Origin: Pseudomonas grandcourensis
GTDB lineage: Bacteria > Pseudomonadota > Gammaproteobacteria > Pseudomonadales > Pseudomonadaceae
Length of the DNA: 64,000 nt
Direction of reading: 5' to 3'
NCBI RefSeq assembly: GCF_039909015.1
Contig: NZ_CP150919.1
Location: forward strand, 3,324,501 to 3,388,500
A program made the position numbers and the translations under genes. The notes under the pieces were generated by a model. The model saw only the letters and a program-made list of their open reading frames with translations. It had not been told where the DNA came from and did not search any database. Below, in pieces: positions 62,758 through 64,000 of this stretch. The number at the start of each line of letters is the position of its first letter. Positions within the stretch are counted from its first letter, which is position 1.

Positions 62758-64000
62758 ATGTTCAGCTGGTATCGCCAAGTCACTCCTCGGGAGCGCAAAA
62801 CGTTTTGGGCCTGCTTCGGCGGATGGTCGCTCGACGCACTGGAAGTACAAATGTTTGGCCTGGCGATTCCGGCTTTGATCGGCGCCTTTGCCCTGACCAA
62901 GGGCGACGCGGGGCTGATCAGCGGAGTGACTCTGGTCACTTCAGCCATCGGTGGCTGGGTAGGGGGGACGTTGTCCGACCGCTACGGCCGGGTGCGTACG
63001 CTGCAGTGGATGATTTTGTGGTTCTCCTTTTTTACCTTTCTCTCCGCGTTTGTGAGCGGCTTCAACCAGCTCTTGATCGTCAAGGCGCTCCAGGGTTTCG
63101 GCATCGGCGGCGAGTGGGCAGCAGGTGCAGTATTGATGGCCGAAACCATCAATCCGCAGTATCGCGGCAAAGTGATGGGCACCGTACAAAGTGCCTGGGC
63201 CGTGGGTTGGGGGCTGGCCGTCGGAGTGTTCACACTGATTTATTCCTTCGTGCCGCAGGACATGGCGTGGCGCGTGATGTTCCTGGTCGGGCTGCTACCG
63301 TCGTTCCTGATTATCTGGGTGCGTCGTAATGTCGAGGAGCCCGACAGCTTCCAGCGTCTGCAAAAAGAAAACGCCATCCCGCAAAGTTTCTTCAAATCCT
63401 TGGCCGGCATCTTCCGCCCCGATTTGATCCGCGTAACGCTGTTCGGTGGTCTGTTGGGTTTGGGCGCGCACGGTGGTTACCACGCGGTGATGACCTGGCT
63501 GCCGACGTTCCTCAAGACTGAGCGCAATCTGTCCGTACTGAACTCTGGCGGCTACCTGGCGGTGATCATCTTCGCGTTCTGGTGTGGGTGTGTAGTCAGC
63601 GGCTTTTTGATCGACCGTATTGGCCGACGCAAAAACATCGTGCTGTTCGCGCTTTGCTGTGTCGTCACTGTGCAGAGTTATGTGTTCCTGCCGCTGACCA
63701 ATACCCAGATGCTGTTCCTGGGGTTCCCGCTCGGCTTTTTCGCGGCCGGTATTCCCGCGAGCCTTGGAGCACTGTTCAACGAGCTGTACCCGGCGGATGT
63801 ACGCGGTGCCGGTGTGGGCTTCTGCTACAACTTTGGCCGAGTGCTTTCAGCTGTGTTCCCGTTCCTGGTCGGTCACATGAGCGACTCCATGTCCCTTGGG
63901 TCTGCGATTGGTATCGACGCCGGGATTGCCTACGGCGTTGCGGTGATCGCGGCACTTTGTCTGCCGGAAACCCGTGGACGCAGCCTCGAAGCTTCGAGTG
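62758..64000 (+). CDS. MFS transporter, aromatic acid/sialate type (3' end outside window)
   Basis: The reading frame runs to the window edge (414 codons so far). Segment 1 (TFWACFGGWSLDALEVQMFGLAIPALI), the GGTLSDRYGRVRTL motif and the ALQGFGIGGEWAAGAVLMAE segment are typical of the NanT/MhpT-like MFS importers. AAGGA precedes the ATG at 62758. Probably regulated by the HutC-type protein upstream. It is complete except for the missing last residues. Confidence 0.87.
   Translation, partial: MFSWYRQVTPRERKTFWACFGGWSLDALEVQMFGLAIPALIGAFALTKGDAGLISGVTLVTSAIGGWVGGTLSDRYGRVRTLQWMILWFSFFTFLSAFVSGFNQLLIVKALQGFGIGGEWAAGAVLMAETINPQYRGKVMGTVQSAWAVGWGLAVGVFTLIYSFVPQDMAWRVMFLVGLLPSFLIIWVRRNVEEPDSFQRLQKENAIPQSFFKSLAGIFRPDLIRVTLFGGLLGLGAHGGYHAVMTWLPTFLKTERNLSVLNSGGYLAVIIFAFWCGCVVSGFLIDRIGRRKNIVLFALCCVVTVQSYVFLPLTNTQMLFLGFPLGFFAAGIPASLGALFNELYPADVRGAGVGFCYNFGRVLSAVFPFLVGHMSDSMSLGSAIGIDAGIAYGVAVIAALCLPETRGRSLEASS

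Overview
The window looks like an accessory-rich stretch of a Pseudomonas chromosome (fluorescens/putida type). Supporting signs are an intact H-NS-like MvaT regulator with its Pseudomonas-type AT-pincer domain, a C-terminal remnant of an UmuC/RulB polymerase, many LysR, GntR and LacI regulators, and several catabolic blocks. No rRNA, tRNA, CRISPR array, integrase or intact transposase was seen. Species cannot be fixed from the sequence alone.

Layout. 1-5.8 kb: small hypothetical proteins including three diverged paralogs, a metallophosphoesterase, a zinc-ribbon membrane protein, and broken genes (CcdA-like antitoxin tail, NYN-domain head, UmuC tail), as expected of a repeatedly invaded site. 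5.9-8.5 kb: a compact three-gene ABC-3C conflict/defence operon with an HNH-nuclease effector, a middle component and a DUF2326-type ATPase. It is followed by an unknown gene and mvaT. 10.3-32.7 kb: a large catabolic block. It holds an outer-membrane LamB-type porin, a ribose-type ABC importer with two near-duplicate binding proteins, an MFS sugar permease, two Gfo/Idh/MocA dehydrogenases, two TIM-barrel isomerase/dehydratase-like proteins, SDRs, NTF2-like and Dabb small proteins, and hydroxyquinol 1,2-dioxygenase plus maleylacetate reductase. I infer that a polyol, cyclitol or glycoside is imported, oxidised and dehydrated, and that a trihydroxybenzene is formed and ring-cleaved. 33.1-37 kb: an Rrf2-controlled SDR / Old Yellow Enzyme (frameshifted) / NmrA-like operon.

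37.3-61.6 kb: a second catabolic block that begins and ends at partial mvaT copies. It carries an efflux pump, an esterase and a LysR; then an SDR / glycerol-dehydrogenase-like / cyclase operon downstream of two LacI-type operators, with a lacI gene. Next come a luciferase-like monooxygenase with a double-NTF2 protein, a 2,4'-dihydroxyacetophenone-dioxygenase-like cupin, an MFS transporter and an SCP2-hydrolase fusion. The last part is a GntR regulon marked by four TGTGATCACA palindromes: CRYL1-like dehydrogenase, BKACE, MFS, UxaA-type dehydratase, gamma carbonic anhydrase and an SDR. A decayed CoA-transferase (scoA) head lies inside this regulon. 61.9-64 kb: a HutC-type GntR regulator and an MFS transporter that runs off the end.

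The most interesting items are the ABC-3C operon, the putative import-to-hydroxyquinol pathway, the BKACE regulon with its predicted operators, and the three same-orientation mvaT 3' ends that separate the blocks.
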